Shown: piece by piece, positions 24,697 to 33,259 of the stretch
Layout: every line of letters starts with the position of its first letter
How positions within the stretch are numbered: position 1 is the stretch's first letter
Assembly: GCF_003205515.1 (NCBI RefSeq)
Contig: NZ_KZ826485.1
Coordinates: forward strand, 175,232-239,231
DNA length: 64,000 nt
Direction of reading: 5' to 3'
Source: Litorivita pollutaquae
GTDB lineage: Bacteria; Pseudomonadota; Alphaproteobacteria; Rhodobacterales; Rhodobacteraceae
Made by a program: the position numbers and the translations under genes
The notes under the pieces: model-generated
What the model was told of the DNA's origin: nothing
Seen by the model: only the letters and a program-made list of their open reading frames with translations
Databases searched by the model: none

Positions 24697-25548
24697 GATC
24701 TGAGGCCTGCGGCTTGGATTTGGGCCTCGTTTACCAGCTTCGACGCCAGCAATCTGTCGATCTGCTTGGCCGTGATGTGCTTGCACATCGGACTGCGATC
24801 ACTAATCCAGCAGGCCAGCCGTTTGTGGTGATCCGCCTCCAACGCCGCCGCCTTCTCTCGGTCTTCCGCTTGCTTCTCGATATAGGCCCGCCAGCGCCGC
24901 GACAGAAACAAGTTGTCGGAAAAGCAGACCTTGGAGCGGGTAAACCCTGCGCTGTCGTTCGCGTAGGCTTGGACGGCCTTAAGTAAGTCCTCCCGCCTGA
25001 TCCCTTCCTTCATGGCCTCTTCGATCTGGGCAAGGCAGGTGGCTTTGCCGCGCAACCGGTCCGATGGATAGGCCGCCAAAATCTTCTCAGCTTCTTTATC
25101 CGCCACCGCCTCGCGCCTGCGCGTAGGTGGTTTATGGATGGTTTTTTGGATGGTTTGGGGGCCGTGGTGGCCCCGGTACCCCGGCCACAGTGGCCCCCGT
25201 ACCGGGGTCAGACTGGACGGGGGCCACTGTGGACCCCGTCTCAATCTTGGGTTCAAGCGTCGGCTCCAACTCTTCGACCTGGGTCAGATCGATGCGATAA
25301 ACGACCGTGAATCCATTCTTGCAGGTCCGCGCGCCAGTCTCGACCAGAATGCCTTCCTTCAGGAACTCGCGGACGGTTCGCTTGACTGTGGTCTCGCCCA
25401 GCTCGGTATGGCGCTGGATCGTGCCCTTAGAACACCAGATGCCTGAGCCGTCATCGCTCGCCTTATCGGCCAGAAACATGATGATCTGCTTGCGCGTTGC
25501 GCTGCCGAACTTCCGTTCCGCGCATGTGTTTGCAACCCGCCAGCTCAT
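24693..25548 (-). pseudogene. Replication-type winged-helix protein split by a frameshift
   Basis: The N-terminal half from ATG 25548 (MSWRVANTCAERKFGSATRK) has a winged HTH (WCSKGTIQRHTELGETTVKR, then VREFLKEGILVETG) and a Pro-rich linker ending PPNHPKNHP. The second half continues in another frame from about 25145 (TIHKPPTRRRE...) through a helical region with DRLRGKATCLAQIEEAM. Removing one base from the A6 run on the minus strand (T6 at 25142-25147) joins the two into PKTIHKPP, so I treat it as one gene. Proteins of this type sit beside mob genes and act as replication or control proteins. Slippage at the A6 run, decay or a sequence error all remain possible. Confidence 0.6.
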
Positions 25549-25581
25549 TGGAAGGCCCAAAACTGCGCAAAGACATGCAAA

Positions 25582-25600
25582 TTTTGTACAGGTTTTGTAC
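25582..25600. repeat. Two direct TTTTGTAC repeats upstream of the replication-type gene
   Basis: TTTTGTAC occurs at 25582-25589 and again at 25593-25600, spaced by 11 bases, about one helical turn. They lie 34-52 bases upstream of the gene start at 25548. This is the usual place for an operator or a short iteron pair, but two copies are too few to call an origin. Confidence 0.4.
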
Positions 25601-25703
25601 GAGATTTCCGCCATTTCAGCAGAATTCGATGCGAAAGCTCGCGGGACTTTCTGCAAGCTTCTGCACAAAGCCCTGTAAATAGGCCATATTTTAAAGGTGT
25701 TTT

Positions 25704-25780
25704 TGGTGACCCCGATTGGATTCGAACCAATAACCTGCCCCTTAGGAGGGGGCTGCTCTATCCAGTTGAGCCACGGGGCC
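25704..25780 (-). tRNA. tRNA-Arg(CCT)
   Basis: The 77-base gene on the minus strand has acceptor strands GGCCCCG and CGGGGTC, an encoded CCA end, T-loop GGTTCGAATCC and an anticodon loop CTCCTAA. The anticodon CCT reads AGG. Its 3' end faces the island, the usual attachment site for integrative elements. Confidence 0.96.
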
Positions 25781-26270
25781 ACGGTGCACGACCTGCGGTG
25801 CATGCTTTACCTTGCCCGGCGGGGTTTGTCATCCATTGTTACGATGACACATTGCGGACGCGGGCACTGTATTTTTGCCAATGGGCAACGTGAGGCTGTG
25901 TTACTATCGCAGATGTGGCGATACCTCCATCCTATGCGCACAAAACGCTCGCGCCATCGACGGTGTCGATGTGGCGTGGAACCTCTCGGGTATGAATGTT
26001 CGCATCCTTGGTCTTAAACCTCCGTCACAGCTTCATCCAGCTTGGCCTCGGCCCCGCGCCGGCCTCGCTTACAACATGCAATCTTCTCGCCCGCTCGGTA
26101 ACGTCGCCAGACCCGAAATGCGAACTGCGAACGAAGGTAAACGCGAGGATTCTTTAGACGATTTTCGGGGCCTTGGCGGCAGATGCATAAGGTAGATCGG
26201 TGAGGTCGCTTGAAGTGCTGGGCTGGTTCGCGCTAACATAACCGCAAGTCTTATTTTCAGGATCACTTCT
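25781..26270. other. 490-base intergenic stretch without a recognisable gene
   Basis: This region separates tRNA-Arg from the LacI-family gene. Frames of about 100 codons exist on the plus strand but their translations have no protein-like features and no ribosome sites. It should contain the tRNA promoter on the right side of the tRNA and the promoter of the regulator near its right end. Confidence 0.5.
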
Positions 26271-27293
26271 TTGACACGACATGACAGCCGCCCGCTCACC
26301 CTACGTGATGTCTCCGAAGCTTCGGGCGTGTCAGAAATGACCGTAAGCCGCGTGCTTCGGAATCGCGGCGATGTATCGGAAAACACAAGGAAAAAAGTTC
26401 TCGCAGCGGCCAAACAACTTGGCTATGTGCCCAATAAAATTGCCGGAGCTCTGGCAAGTCAGCGGGTCAATCTGGTCGCTGTAATCATCCCGTCGATGTC
26501 GAATATGGTCTTTCCTGAAGTGATGACCGGCATCAGCCGCGCCCTTGAGGGCACCGATTTACAGCCCGTGGTCGGAATTACCGATTATCTCCCCGAAAAA
26601 GAGGAAAAAGTGCTTTACGAGATGCTCTCGTGGCGCCCCTCCGGCGTGATTATCGCCGGATTGGAACATTCGGACGCTTCGCGCGCGATGCTGCGTGCGG
26701 CCGGAATTCCCGTGGTCGAGATCATGGATGTGGACGGTATGCCGATCGACACAATGGTCGGCATTTCGCACCGGGTTGCGGGCGAAAAGATGGCTCAGGC
26801 AATCGTAGAGGCCGGATATAAACGGATCGGCTTTCTGGGCACGAAGATGCCTCTCGACCACCGCGCACGAAAACGCTTCGAAGGCTTCACACAAGTCATG
26901 GCCAAAGCCGGCATAGAAATGGCGGATCAGGAATTTTACTCTGGCGGATCAGCCCTGGCCAAGGGGCGCGAGTTGACCGAAGCGATGCTCAACCGCACAC
27001 CGGACATTGATTTTCTGTATTATTCCAATGACATGATCGGCGCAGGCGGCTTGCTCTATCTCCTCGAAAAAGGTGTCGATGTGCCGGCGCAAATCGGACT
27101 CGCGGGGTTCAACGGGGTTGAACTGTTGCAAGGCCTGCCACGCCAATTGGCAACGATGGATGCCTGCCGCAGCGAGATCGGCCGCAAAGCCGCCGAGATC
27201 ATTGCCGAACGTACAACCAACCCCGAGAGTGATCTGCCGAAGAAAATCGAGATGACTCCGGTGATCTCGTTTGGCGATACGCTGAAACGGTAA
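26271..27293 (+). CDS. LacI-family (GntR-like) sugar-responsive regulator
   Basis: A 340-residue regulator with the N-terminal LacI HTH and hinge helix (TLRDVSEASGVSEMTVSRVL, then KIAGALASQRVNLVAVIIP) followed by a periplasmic-binding-fold effector domain. The sequence resembles gluconate-type repressors. Start is TTG 26271 with CAGGAT eight bases upstream; no ATG gives a complete HTH. No sugar gene is adjacent, so the regulon is unknown; it may act on distant genes. Confidence 0.9.
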   Translation: MTRHDSRPLTLRDVSEASGVSEMTVSRVLRNRGDVSENTRKKVLAAAKQLGYVPNKIAGALASQRVNLVAVIIPSMSNMVFPEVMTGISRALEGTDLQPVVGITDYLPEKEEKVLYEMLSWRPSGVIIAGLEHSDASRAMLRAAGIPVVEIMDVDGMPIDTMVGISHRVAGEKMAQAIVEAGYKRIGFLGTKMPLDHRARKRFEGFTQVMAKAGIEMADQEFYSGGSALAKGRELTEAMLNRTPDIDFLYYSNDMIGAGGLLYLLEKGVDVPAQIGLAGFNGVELLQGLPRQLATMDACRSEIGRKAAEIIAERTTNPESDLPKKIEMTPVISFGDTLKR

Positions 27294-27335
27294 CCCGTCA
27301 TGCCGGCGTCACACCGCGCCGCGAGGCCCGCGAAC

Positions 27336-28031
27336 ATGCAAACCGCTGCCCTGCCTCGCTATGCAATATATTACACGCCGCCTGCGGGGCCACTGGCCGA
27401 TTTCGGCGCGGCGTGGCTCGGCTGGGATTGCGCACATGGATGCGCCCTGCCACATCCGCAGATCGACGGTGTGCCACGCCAGATTGCCGACATCACCGAA
27501 ACGCCGCGTAAATATGGTCTACACGGCACACTCAAACCGCCGTTTCATTTGGCCGATGGATGCGACGAAACCGGTCTAATTACCGCTCTTGAGCATGTCA
27601 GCGCGACGCTAAAGCCCGCGATTTTGGACGGGTTGGAACTGGCACAACTGGGGCGGTTCATAGCGCTGATCCCACGGGGGGAAACGACAGGGTTGGCCGA
27701 TATCGCAAGCGCATTGGTCGAAGGTTTAGATGGTTTTCGTGCCCCGCCCAGAGCCGCAGAGATTGCCCGCCGCAATCCCGCGCATTTGAACGACGCGCAA
27801 CGCCGTCATTTGGAGCGCTGGGGCTATCCCTATGTGTTCGACCAGTTCAAATTCCACATCACGCTCACCGGTAAACTACCCAAGGCGGAGGCAACACAGA
27901 CCCGCAAGGTGTTGGCGCCTCTCCTTGCCCCGATCCTTCCCGCACCGTTCGAGGTGCGGGAGGTGACGCTTTTACGTTCGGATCACGCCGGACGGTTTGT
28001 GCAAATCGCGCGCGTGCCGCTCGGCGGTTAA
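27336..28031 (+). CDS. DUF1045-type 2H phosphoesterase-like protein
   Basis: The protein (231 residues) has the two H-x-T motifs of the 2H phosphoesterase fold: HGTLKPPF and HITLTG, about 115 residues apart. It resembles the DUF1045 proteins often encoded with phosphonate-degradation genes, but no phn genes are nearby. It probably hydrolyses a cyclic phosphate or similar ester in the cytoplasm. ATG 27336 (MQTAALPRYAIYY) has GCGAGG nine bases before it; ATG 27300 is an alternative without a ribosome site. It follows the LacI gene by about 40 bases. Confidence 0.85.
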   Translation: MQTAALPRYAIYYTPPAGPLADFGAAWLGWDCAHGCALPHPQIDGVPRQIADITETPRKYGLHGTLKPPFHLADGCDETGLITALEHVSATLKPAILDGLELAQLGRFIALIPRGETTGLADIASALVEGLDGFRAPPRAAEIARRNPAHLNDAQRRHLERWGYPYVFDQFKFHITLTGKLPKAEATQTRKVLAPLLAPILPAPFEVREVTLLRSDHAGRFVQIARVPLGG

Positions 28032-28033
28032 CC

Positions 28034-29029
28034 TCAGCCGACCTTCAGCACGATCTTGCCAATATGGCCGCTGCTTTCCATCCGCGCATGGGCTTTTGCC
28101 GCGTCTTCAAAGGCAAACTCACTGTCCATCACCGGTGCGATTTTACCCGCGTCGAGCAGCGGCCAGACATCCGCCCGCAAGGCCTCCGCAATCCGCGCCT
28201 TCGCCAGATCGCTTTGCGGACGCAGCGTTGATCCGGTGATCGTCAAGCGTCGCATCATCACGGGGGCAAAGTTCATTTTCGCCACAGCGCCGCCGAGAAA
28301 CGCGATTTGCACCAAACGGCCCTCCATTGCCAACGCCTTGATATTGCGCGGTATATAATCACCACCCACCATATCCAAAATCACATTCGCACCGCCTTCG
28401 GCCTTCATCACCTCGACGAAATCCTCAGTGCGATAGTTAATCGCTTTTTCCGCGCCCAATGCCACGCAGGCGGCGCATTTCTCGTCCGAACCGGCGGTGG
28501 TAAAGACCCGCGCGCCCATCGCTTTGGCCAATTGAATCGCCGTTGTGCCGATGCCGCTCGACCCGCCATGCACCAAGAAAACCTCGCCCGCTTTCAATCC
28601 GCCGCGTTGAACCACATTGGAGAAAACCGTGTAAAATGTCTCGGGCAAACAGGCTGCCTCTTTGAGGCCCATGCCGGTGGGAACGGGCAGGCAATGCGCG
28701 GCGGGGGTGGCGACATATTCGGCGTATCCGCCGCCGGGCAACAGGGCGCAGACCTGATCGCCAATCGCCCAGCCCTGCGCACCCTCGCCGATGGCGACGA
28801 TCTCTCCCGCAGCTTCCAAGCCCGGCAGGTCGGAAGCGCCGGGGGGCGGGTTATAAGCACCGGCGCGTTGCAATGCGTCCGGACGGTTAACCCCGGCGTA
28901 GGCGACTTTGATCACCACTTGACCGGCCGCAGCGGTCGGGACGGAGCGAGAGCAAGGTTTCAACACCTCCGGCCCGCCGGCTTCGGTGATCTCGATCGCA
29001 CGCATGGTTGTTGGGAGTGTATCGCTCAT
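28034..29029 (-). CDS. NAD(P)H:quinone oxidoreductase (zeta-crystallin/PIG3 type)
   Basis: A 331-residue zinc-free medium-chain dehydrogenase/reductase. The N-terminal GroES-like part reads VIKVAYAGVNRPDALQRAG, and the Rossmann part has the nucleotide loop VHGGSSGIGTTAIQLAKAMG. No zinc ligand cysteines of alcohol dehydrogenases are present. It reduces quinones or enones with NADPH, in the cytoplasm. ATG 29029 is preceded by a typical start region; the open frame extends to 29128. It is followed on the same strand after the COQ9 gene, 37 bases apart, and both may be one transcript. Confidence 0.9.
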   Translation of the reverse strand: MSDTLPTTMRAIEITEAGGPEVLKPCSRSVPTAAAGQVVIKVAYAGVNRPDALQRAGAYNPPPGASDLPGLEAAGEIVAIGEGAQGWAIGDQVCALLPGGGYAEYVATPAAHCLPVPTGMGLKEAACLPETFYTVFSNVVQRGGLKAGEVFLVHGGSSGIGTTAIQLAKAMGARVFTTAGSDEKCAACVALGAEKAINYRTEDFVEVMKAEGGANVILDMVGGDYIPRNIKALAMEGRLVQIAFLGGAVAKMNFAPVMMRRLTITGSTLRPQSDLAKARIAEALRADVWPLLDAGKIAPVMDSEFAFEDAAKAHARMESSGHIGKIVLKVG

Positions 29030-29066
29030 TGCGTCTTCCTTTTTTAGTGAGTTTCGCTGCGGACGC

Positions 29067-29768
29067 TCAACGGGTCCAGCGCCCCGGCATATGTGCCCCG
29101 CCCTGCGGCGGTTTGATATGGGACGCAAGCGCCATCGGCCCCGCCATCAATTTCGACAAAAGCGGGTTATCGCGCACAGTGGCTTTAAGCTTCTCGATCT
29201 GCATCACATTATCGATGCGCCGATCAAGGAATTCCCATGTGGCGGCGTGGTCTTCGCTATCATCACCGAGCCAATAGAGCACGGTAGAGCTATAAACCCC
29301 GGACAGAGTGGCGCGCTTGGAATACCAATTGAAATCATCCGAGGTATCGCCCAGCGCCGTCCAAATCGCATCACAGGTGCCCCAAATCGCGCGGGCGCCA
29401 TCGGGCGCATTTTGCGGCAGGGCAAAAAGCGTGGTGCCGCGGCGCACGGCTTCTTTATCGGTGGAGGCCTCAAGCCGGTACCGAACAGCGGCGGCAATCC
29501 GGTCGCGAAACCGCATCGCGCTCAAATCCGCAGAGGCCAGCCGTTCCAACATCAACGCATCACCGCGCGCATGATAGGCCAAGGCCAGATCCAAGGCCCC
29601 ACGCGGACACAGCGCCCGCGCCAGAGCTGGCTCAACATCCGCATCATTGATCGCGGCGGTGAATGTCGCGTCTGTCCATCCGTCAAACGCCACATGCATC
29701 AATGCAGCATCCAACAAACGGTCCTTCACAGCACGATGTGCCTCGGCGCTTTGATCAGTCTCGGGCAT
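29067..29768 (-). CDS. COQ9-family ubiquinone biosynthesis protein
   Basis: The 233-residue protein is all-helical with a C-terminal COQ9 signature region (NWYSKRATLSGVYSSTVLYW, followed by DDSEDHAATWEFLDRRID). In mitochondria COQ9 binds lipid and presents substrate to the COQ7 hydroxylase in ubiquinone synthesis; the bacterial homologue is assumed to help in the same pathway. Its N terminus has the TetR-like helical start typical of the family. It lies upstream of the quinone oxidoreductase on the same strand and is divergent from rpsU. Confidence 0.88.
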   Translation of the reverse strand: MPETDQSAEAHRAVKDRLLDAALMHVAFDGWTDATFTAAINDADVEPALARALCPRGALDLALAYHARGDALMLERLASADLSAMRFRDRIAAAVRYRLEASTDKEAVRRGTTLFALPQNAPDGARAIWGTCDAIWTALGDTSDDFNWYSKRATLSGVYSSTVLYWLGDDSEDHAATWEFLDRRIDNVMQIEKLKATVRDNPLLSKLMAGPMALASHIKPPQGGAHMPGRWTR

Positions 29769-29831
29769 GGCGGCCTCCTTCCGGGAGATTTATCAGCATA
29801 CTAGACATCTAGGGCGCGCTTTGCTATATGG

Positions 29832-29880
29832 CCACCTCCTGCAATTTTGCAATTCAACTTAGAAAGGTGGTGAAAACCAC
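29832..29880 (+). promoter_or_regulatory. Structured rpsU leader with competing hairpins at the ribosome site
   Basis: Directly before the rpsU ATG, GTGGT (29867-29871) and ACCAC (29876-29880) enclose a GAAA tetraloop. The same Shine-Dalgarno region AGGTGG (29865-29870) is also complementary to CCACCT at 29832-29837. Only one pairing can form at a time, so the leader could switch ribosome access. This is a reading of the sequence; no regulator is shown. Confidence 0.4.
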
Positions 29881-30087
29881 ATGCAGGTTAGTGTTCGCGA
29901 CAACAATGTCGATCAGGCGCTCCGCGCTCTGAAGAAAAAGCTGCAGCGCGAAGGCGTTTTCCGCGAAATGAAGCTCAAGCAACATTTCGAGAAACCGTCG
30001 GTCAAAAAAGCGCGCGAGAAGGCTGAAGCGATTCGCCGTGCCCGTAAACTGGCACGTAAGAAGCTCCAGCGCGAAGGTATGCTCTAA
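29881..30087 (+). CDS. rpsU: 30S ribosomal protein S21
   Basis: The 68-residue, highly basic protein is S21 ([20 protein letters not shown] start and [20 protein letters not shown]). It sits near the platform of the 30S subunit and promotes mRNA binding by contacting the anti-Shine-Dalgarno region. It is monocistronic, with a strong terminator 40 bases downstream. Its leader shows overlapping hairpins at the ribosome site. Confidence 0.98.
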   Translation: MQVSVRDNNVDQALRALKKKLQREGVFREMKLKQHFEKPSVKKAREKAEAIRRARKLARKKLQREGML

Positions 30088-30124
30088 GAGCAGGCTTCAC
30101 AGCTTTTGACACGATGAGAATACA

Positions 30125-30155
30125 GCCCCCGTTGCCGCAAGGCTGCGGGGGTTTG
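30125..30155 (+). terminator. Rho-independent terminator of rpsU
   Basis: CCCCCG (30126-30131) pairs with CGGGGG (30146-30151), with an inner GCC/GGC pair closed by a GCAA tetraloop, then TTTG. Confidence 0.8.
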
Positions 30156-30344
30156 TCGTTTGAGGCCGTGATGCACGGCGCAAATCCGCAGCACCGGCCC
30201 TCTTCGCGCGCCATGTAATTGTGTCTACCAAAAAGGGCGTTTATCGATCCTGTCGCAGCGACGACAGCCGCCTTGGCCAAGTGACACAGGCGGATTTGAG
30301 CAAGGCAGACACAGTGTGTCTATTGGCGGGTGCCAAAATCACCG

Positions 30345-30908
30345 TCAGCCCCAGCGTTGCGCCGCCGCGGCCATGCGGGTGCCAAACCGGCGGGCGGTTT
30401 CGGCATCGCCGCTGCTGATCATCAGGCTTTTATCGCGCACCGATGTCGCGCCAAGCCCAAGCCATGTGCCGCTTTGATTGATATCAGGTTTGCCCGCATC
30501 CACCGGTGCACCGATCTCTTGTTGTCCTACCCATAGCATCCCGTGTTGCGCGGCAAAGACCGTCAATTGCACGAGGGTCGACAGTTTGTCACCGCTTGGA
30601 AACGTTCCAACAGAAAAGCCCCCCGCCAGTTTATTCGCCCATATCTGACCCGCCCAAATATCGCTGCTCGCATCCATAAAGGTTTTGAACCCGGCTGCGG
30701 CGCTGCCCATATAGGTCGGCGCGCCAAAAAGAATTGCATGTGCTGCGGCCAATGTGGCCCAGTCCGCCGCCGTCATTGCGGTGACATCAACCAGAACGGC
30801 CCGCGCGCCTGCCGCTTCGACGCCCGTCGCGATGTGTTCGGCCAAACGCCGCGTATGGCCTGCACCGGAGCAATAGGCCAAAGCCACAGTTTGCACCGCG
30901 CCGCTCAT
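30345..30908 (-). CDS. Flavodoxin/WrbA-like NAD(P)H-dependent oxidoreductase
   Basis: A 187-residue flavodoxin-fold protein: the FMN phosphate loop is YCSGAGHTRRLAE near residue 12, followed by FGAPTYMGS (isoalloxazine contact) and the WRBA-like segment KLAGGFSVGTFPSGDKLS. It probably binds FMN and reduces quinones or another small acceptor. Its start (30908) overlaps the stop of the GMC oxidoreductase by four bases, so they are coupled. The pair likely works on the same redox substrate, which is unknown. Confidence 0.85.
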   Translation of the reverse strand: MSGAVQTVALAYCSGAGHTRRLAEHIATGVEAAGARAVLVDVTAMTAADWATLAAAHAILFGAPTYMGSAAAGFKTFMDASSDIWAGQIWANKLAGGFSVGTFPSGDKLSTLVQLTVFAAQHGMLWVGQQEIGAPVDAGKPDINQSGTWLGLGATSVRDKSLMISSGDAETARRFGTRMAAAAQRWG

Positions 30909-32494
30909 GCCCGGGCATCCGACAGGATCATCTCGCTGGCTTTTTCCGCAATCATGATGGTGGGTGAATTGGTGTTCCCAGAAATGATGCGCGGCATGAC
31001 CGAGGCATCCACCACGCGCAGCCCCGCCACCCCCCGCATCCGCAAGCGCGCGTCCAATGGCGCGCTGTCCTCTGCACCCATTGCCACGGTCCCGACGGGA
31101 TGGAAAATTGTCGTGCCTACATCGCCGGCCGCCCGCGCCAGTTCTTCGTCACTCTGCGCGGCCATTCCTGGTTTCATCTCTTCGGGCGCATATTGTGCCA
31201 TCGGGGTCTGCGCCATGATGTCCCGCACCTGCCGGATCGCATCGACCGCCACGCGCCGGTCGCCTTCGGTGCTCAAGTAATTCGGCGCGATTTTTGGCGC
31301 GACCTTGGGGTCATTGCTGATAATATCGACCCGTCCACGGCTTTCGGGACGCAGATTACAAACGCTCGCTGTCATCGCAGGGAAATCATGCAAGGGCTGA
31401 CCAAAAGCTTCCAAAGATAAGGGCTGCACGTGATATTCCAAATCCGCAGTCGCCAACCCGTCGCGGGATTTGGAGAACGCGCCCAATTGGCTTGGCGCCA
31501 TCGACATCGGACCAGAGCGGCGCAGGACGTATTCAAGCCCGATCTTGCCCTTGCCATACAGCGAACTCGCCATGGTGTTGAGCGTCTTCGCCCCGGTCAG
31601 TTTCCACGCACAGCGCAATTGCAGGTGATCTTGCAAATTGCCGCCAATGCCGCCGATATCACGCGCCACTTCGATGCCCTGCTCCCGCAGATGATCCGCC
31701 GGCCCAAGCCCTGAAAGTTGCAAGATTTGCGGACTGTTGATCGCGCCTGCGGACAGGATCACCTCTCTGCGGGCGCGGGCGGTTTTCACCTCACCACCCT
31801 GCTCGTACGCGACCCCGACACATCGACTCTGTTCCAGCAGGATCCTTTGTGCGTGGGCCTTGGTTTCAACCTTCAAACAATCCGTTTTAGCCGTGCGCAA
31901 AAACGCTTTGGCGGTGTTCATCCGCCATCCGCCACGTTGGTTGACCTTGAAATATCCGACGCCCTCGTTGTCACCGCGATTGAAATCCTCCGTCGCCGGA
32001 ATTCCCGCCGCCACGGCGGCATCGCGCCAATCGTCGAGAACCTTCCAATGCAGGCGCTGATTTTCCACCCGCCATTCACCGCCAGCGCCGTGGTCGTCGT
32101 TTTCACCGCCAAAATAATCCTCGGATTTCTTGAACATCGGCAGGACGTCATCCCATCCCCAACCCGAGAGCCCCATTTGCCGCCAACCATCATAATCCGC
32201 CGCCTGCCCACGTAAGTATAGCATGCCGTTGATTGATGAGCATCCGCCCAGCACCTTGCCGCGCGGGTAGAGAAGCTGCCGCCCGTTCAACCCGGCATCA
32301 GGGGCAGTTTTATACATCCAGTCGGTGCGCGGATTGCCAATGCAATAGAGATAGCCCATCGGGATATGCACCCAATGATAATTGTCCTTGCCACCGGCTT
32401 CCAAAATCAGCGTGCGGTGCCCTGCTTCGCTCAACCTCTTGGCCAAAACGCACCCTGCGCTGCCGGCACCGACGATGATATAATCCCAATCCAT
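30905..32494 (-). CDS. GMC-family oxidoreductase (choline dehydrogenase-like)
   Basis: The 529-residue flavoenzyme has the N-terminal FAD-binding Rossmann motif IIVGAGSAGCVLAKRL and the GMC signatures GKVLGGCSSINGMLY and LSAGAINSPQILQLSG. The C-terminal part has the active-site His in FHPVGTVAMG and the Asn in GNTNSPTIMIAEKA. It oxidises an alcohol, possibly choline or a long-chain alcohol; the substrate is not decidable here. No betaine aldehyde dehydrogenase is adjacent. ATG 32494 is chosen; a TTG five codons earlier is also possible. Confidence 0.9.
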   Translation of the reverse strand: MDWDYIIVGAGSAGCVLAKRLSEAGHRTLILEAGGKDNYHWVHIPMGYLYCIGNPRTDWMYKTAPDAGLNGRQLLYPRGKVLGGCSSINGMLYLRGQAADYDGWRQMGLSGWGWDDVLPMFKKSEDYFGGENDDHGAGGEWRVENQRLHWKVLDDWRDAAVAAGIPATEDFNRGDNEGVGYFKVNQRGGWRMNTAKAFLRTAKTDCLKVETKAHAQRILLEQSRCVGVAYEQGGEVKTARARREVILSAGAINSPQILQLSGLGPADHLREQGIEVARDIGGIGGNLQDHLQLRCAWKLTGAKTLNTMASSLYGKGKIGLEYVLRRSGPMSMAPSQLGAFSKSRDGLATADLEYHVQPLSLEAFGQPLHDFPAMTASVCNLRPESRGRVDIISNDPKVAPKIAPNYLSTEGDRRVAVDAIRQVRDIMAQTPMAQYAPEEMKPGMAAQSDEELARAAGDVGTTIFHPVGTVAMGAEDSAPLDARLRMRGVAGLRVVDASVMPRIISGNTNSPTIMIAEKASEMILSDARA

Positions 32495-32614
32495 CTGGCT
32501 ACTCCCCAACCGAATACGGCACAGAGTAACGCCCGCAGCGGGAATGGCAACGCCACGTGATGTGGTGGCGGGTTCTCACCAAAAACAGGTCCTATTCCAC
32601 CCAGATTCGATGTT

Positions 32615-33073
32615 TCAGACGGGCAAAGCCGTGGTTTTGAAAACCGTGCGTAATGCGAAGGACGATTGCATCTGCGCGACGCCGGGCAAGCGGGTGAGAT
32701 ATTGCCGGTGGATGCGGGCAAAATCATCAGTGTCGGCAGCCACCACTTTGAGAATGTAATCCGCCGTGCCGGCCATCAAATGACACTCCAAAACATCCGG
32801 CACCCGCGCCACCGCCTTTTCAAAGGCATCGAGAACCTCATCGGCTTGCGCCTGTAGTTTGATTTCGACGAACACCGTGGTGGGCAAGTCCACCTTGCGC
32901 GCATCAAGCATGGCGACATAGGCGCGAATATAGCCGTCTGCCTCAAGGCGTTGCACACGGCGGTGGGTCGCGCTGGCCGAAAGGTTCACCCGTTCTGCAA
33001 GCGCTGCATTGGAAAGGCGCCCTTCGCGTTGCAACACGGTCAGGATCTGGCGGTCGTGTTGATCAATATCCAT
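32615..33073 (-). CDS. Lrp/AsnC-family regulator
   Basis: A 152-residue feast/famine regulator with HTH near LSNAALAERVNLSASATHRR and an AsnC ligand-binding half (CHLMAGTADYILKVVA). It lies upstream of the GMC gene on the same strand, 120 bases apart, and may regulate it or an amino-acid gene elsewhere. The start MDIDQHDRQ at 33073 is typical of the family; GTG or ATG codons further upstream add nonconserved residues. Confidence 0.9.
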   Translation of the reverse strand: MDIDQHDRQILTVLQREGRLSNAALAERVNLSASATHRRVQRLEADGYIRAYVAMLDARKVDLPTTVFVEIKLQAQADEVLDAFEKAVARVPDVLECHLMAGTADYILKVVAADTDDFARIHRQYLTRLPGVAQMQSSFALRTVFKTTALPV

Positions 33074-33198
33074 TGGCAGCCTTTTCATTCTCGCTTGCAC
33101 GCAGGTTAGGACAAGGCGCGCGCGCATGCGAGGGGCGAAATGCAATCGTGTCGCCATATCTGTTCCACCGCGTTTGCGGTTTTGTGCGCGGACCAAAA

Positions 33199-33238
33199 AC
33201 GCAAACGGCCCGCCACCCAAGACCGGGCAGCGGGCCGC
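33199..33238 (-). terminator. Rho-independent terminator of mscL
   Basis: On the minus strand CGGCCCGC (33237-33230) pairs with GCGGGCCG (33213-33206), followed by TTTGCGTTTTT. It lies 20 bases after the mscL stop. Confidence 0.75.
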
Positions 33239-33259
33239 TAGAGCGTCGATCAGGCGTGC

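Larger units (their letters stand above)
14750..25703. mobile_element. Mobilizable genomic island bordering tRNA-Arg
   Basis: The segment between the E1/Lrp locus and the 3' end of tRNA-Arg(CCT) carries accessory genes only: an excisionase-like HTH protein, an Xre regulator, a GHKL/receiver/methyltransferase cluster, a HigA antitoxin and a mobilization module. From about 14.8 to 22.4 kb the DNA is visibly richer in A and T, with AGA, ATA and TTA codons rare elsewhere in the window. The right edge at the tRNA 3' end is the classical attachment position. I found neither an integrase nor a copy of the tRNA 3' end at the left side, so the left boundary (given near 14750) is approximate and the region may be two adjacent insertions. 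Confidence 0.55.

Noticed and set aside
14750..25703. Attachment-site repeat of the tRNA-Arg 3' end at the left island edge
   Set aside because: I looked for the T-arm and acceptor sequence near 14.7-14.9 kb and found no copy, so no att pair is claimed.
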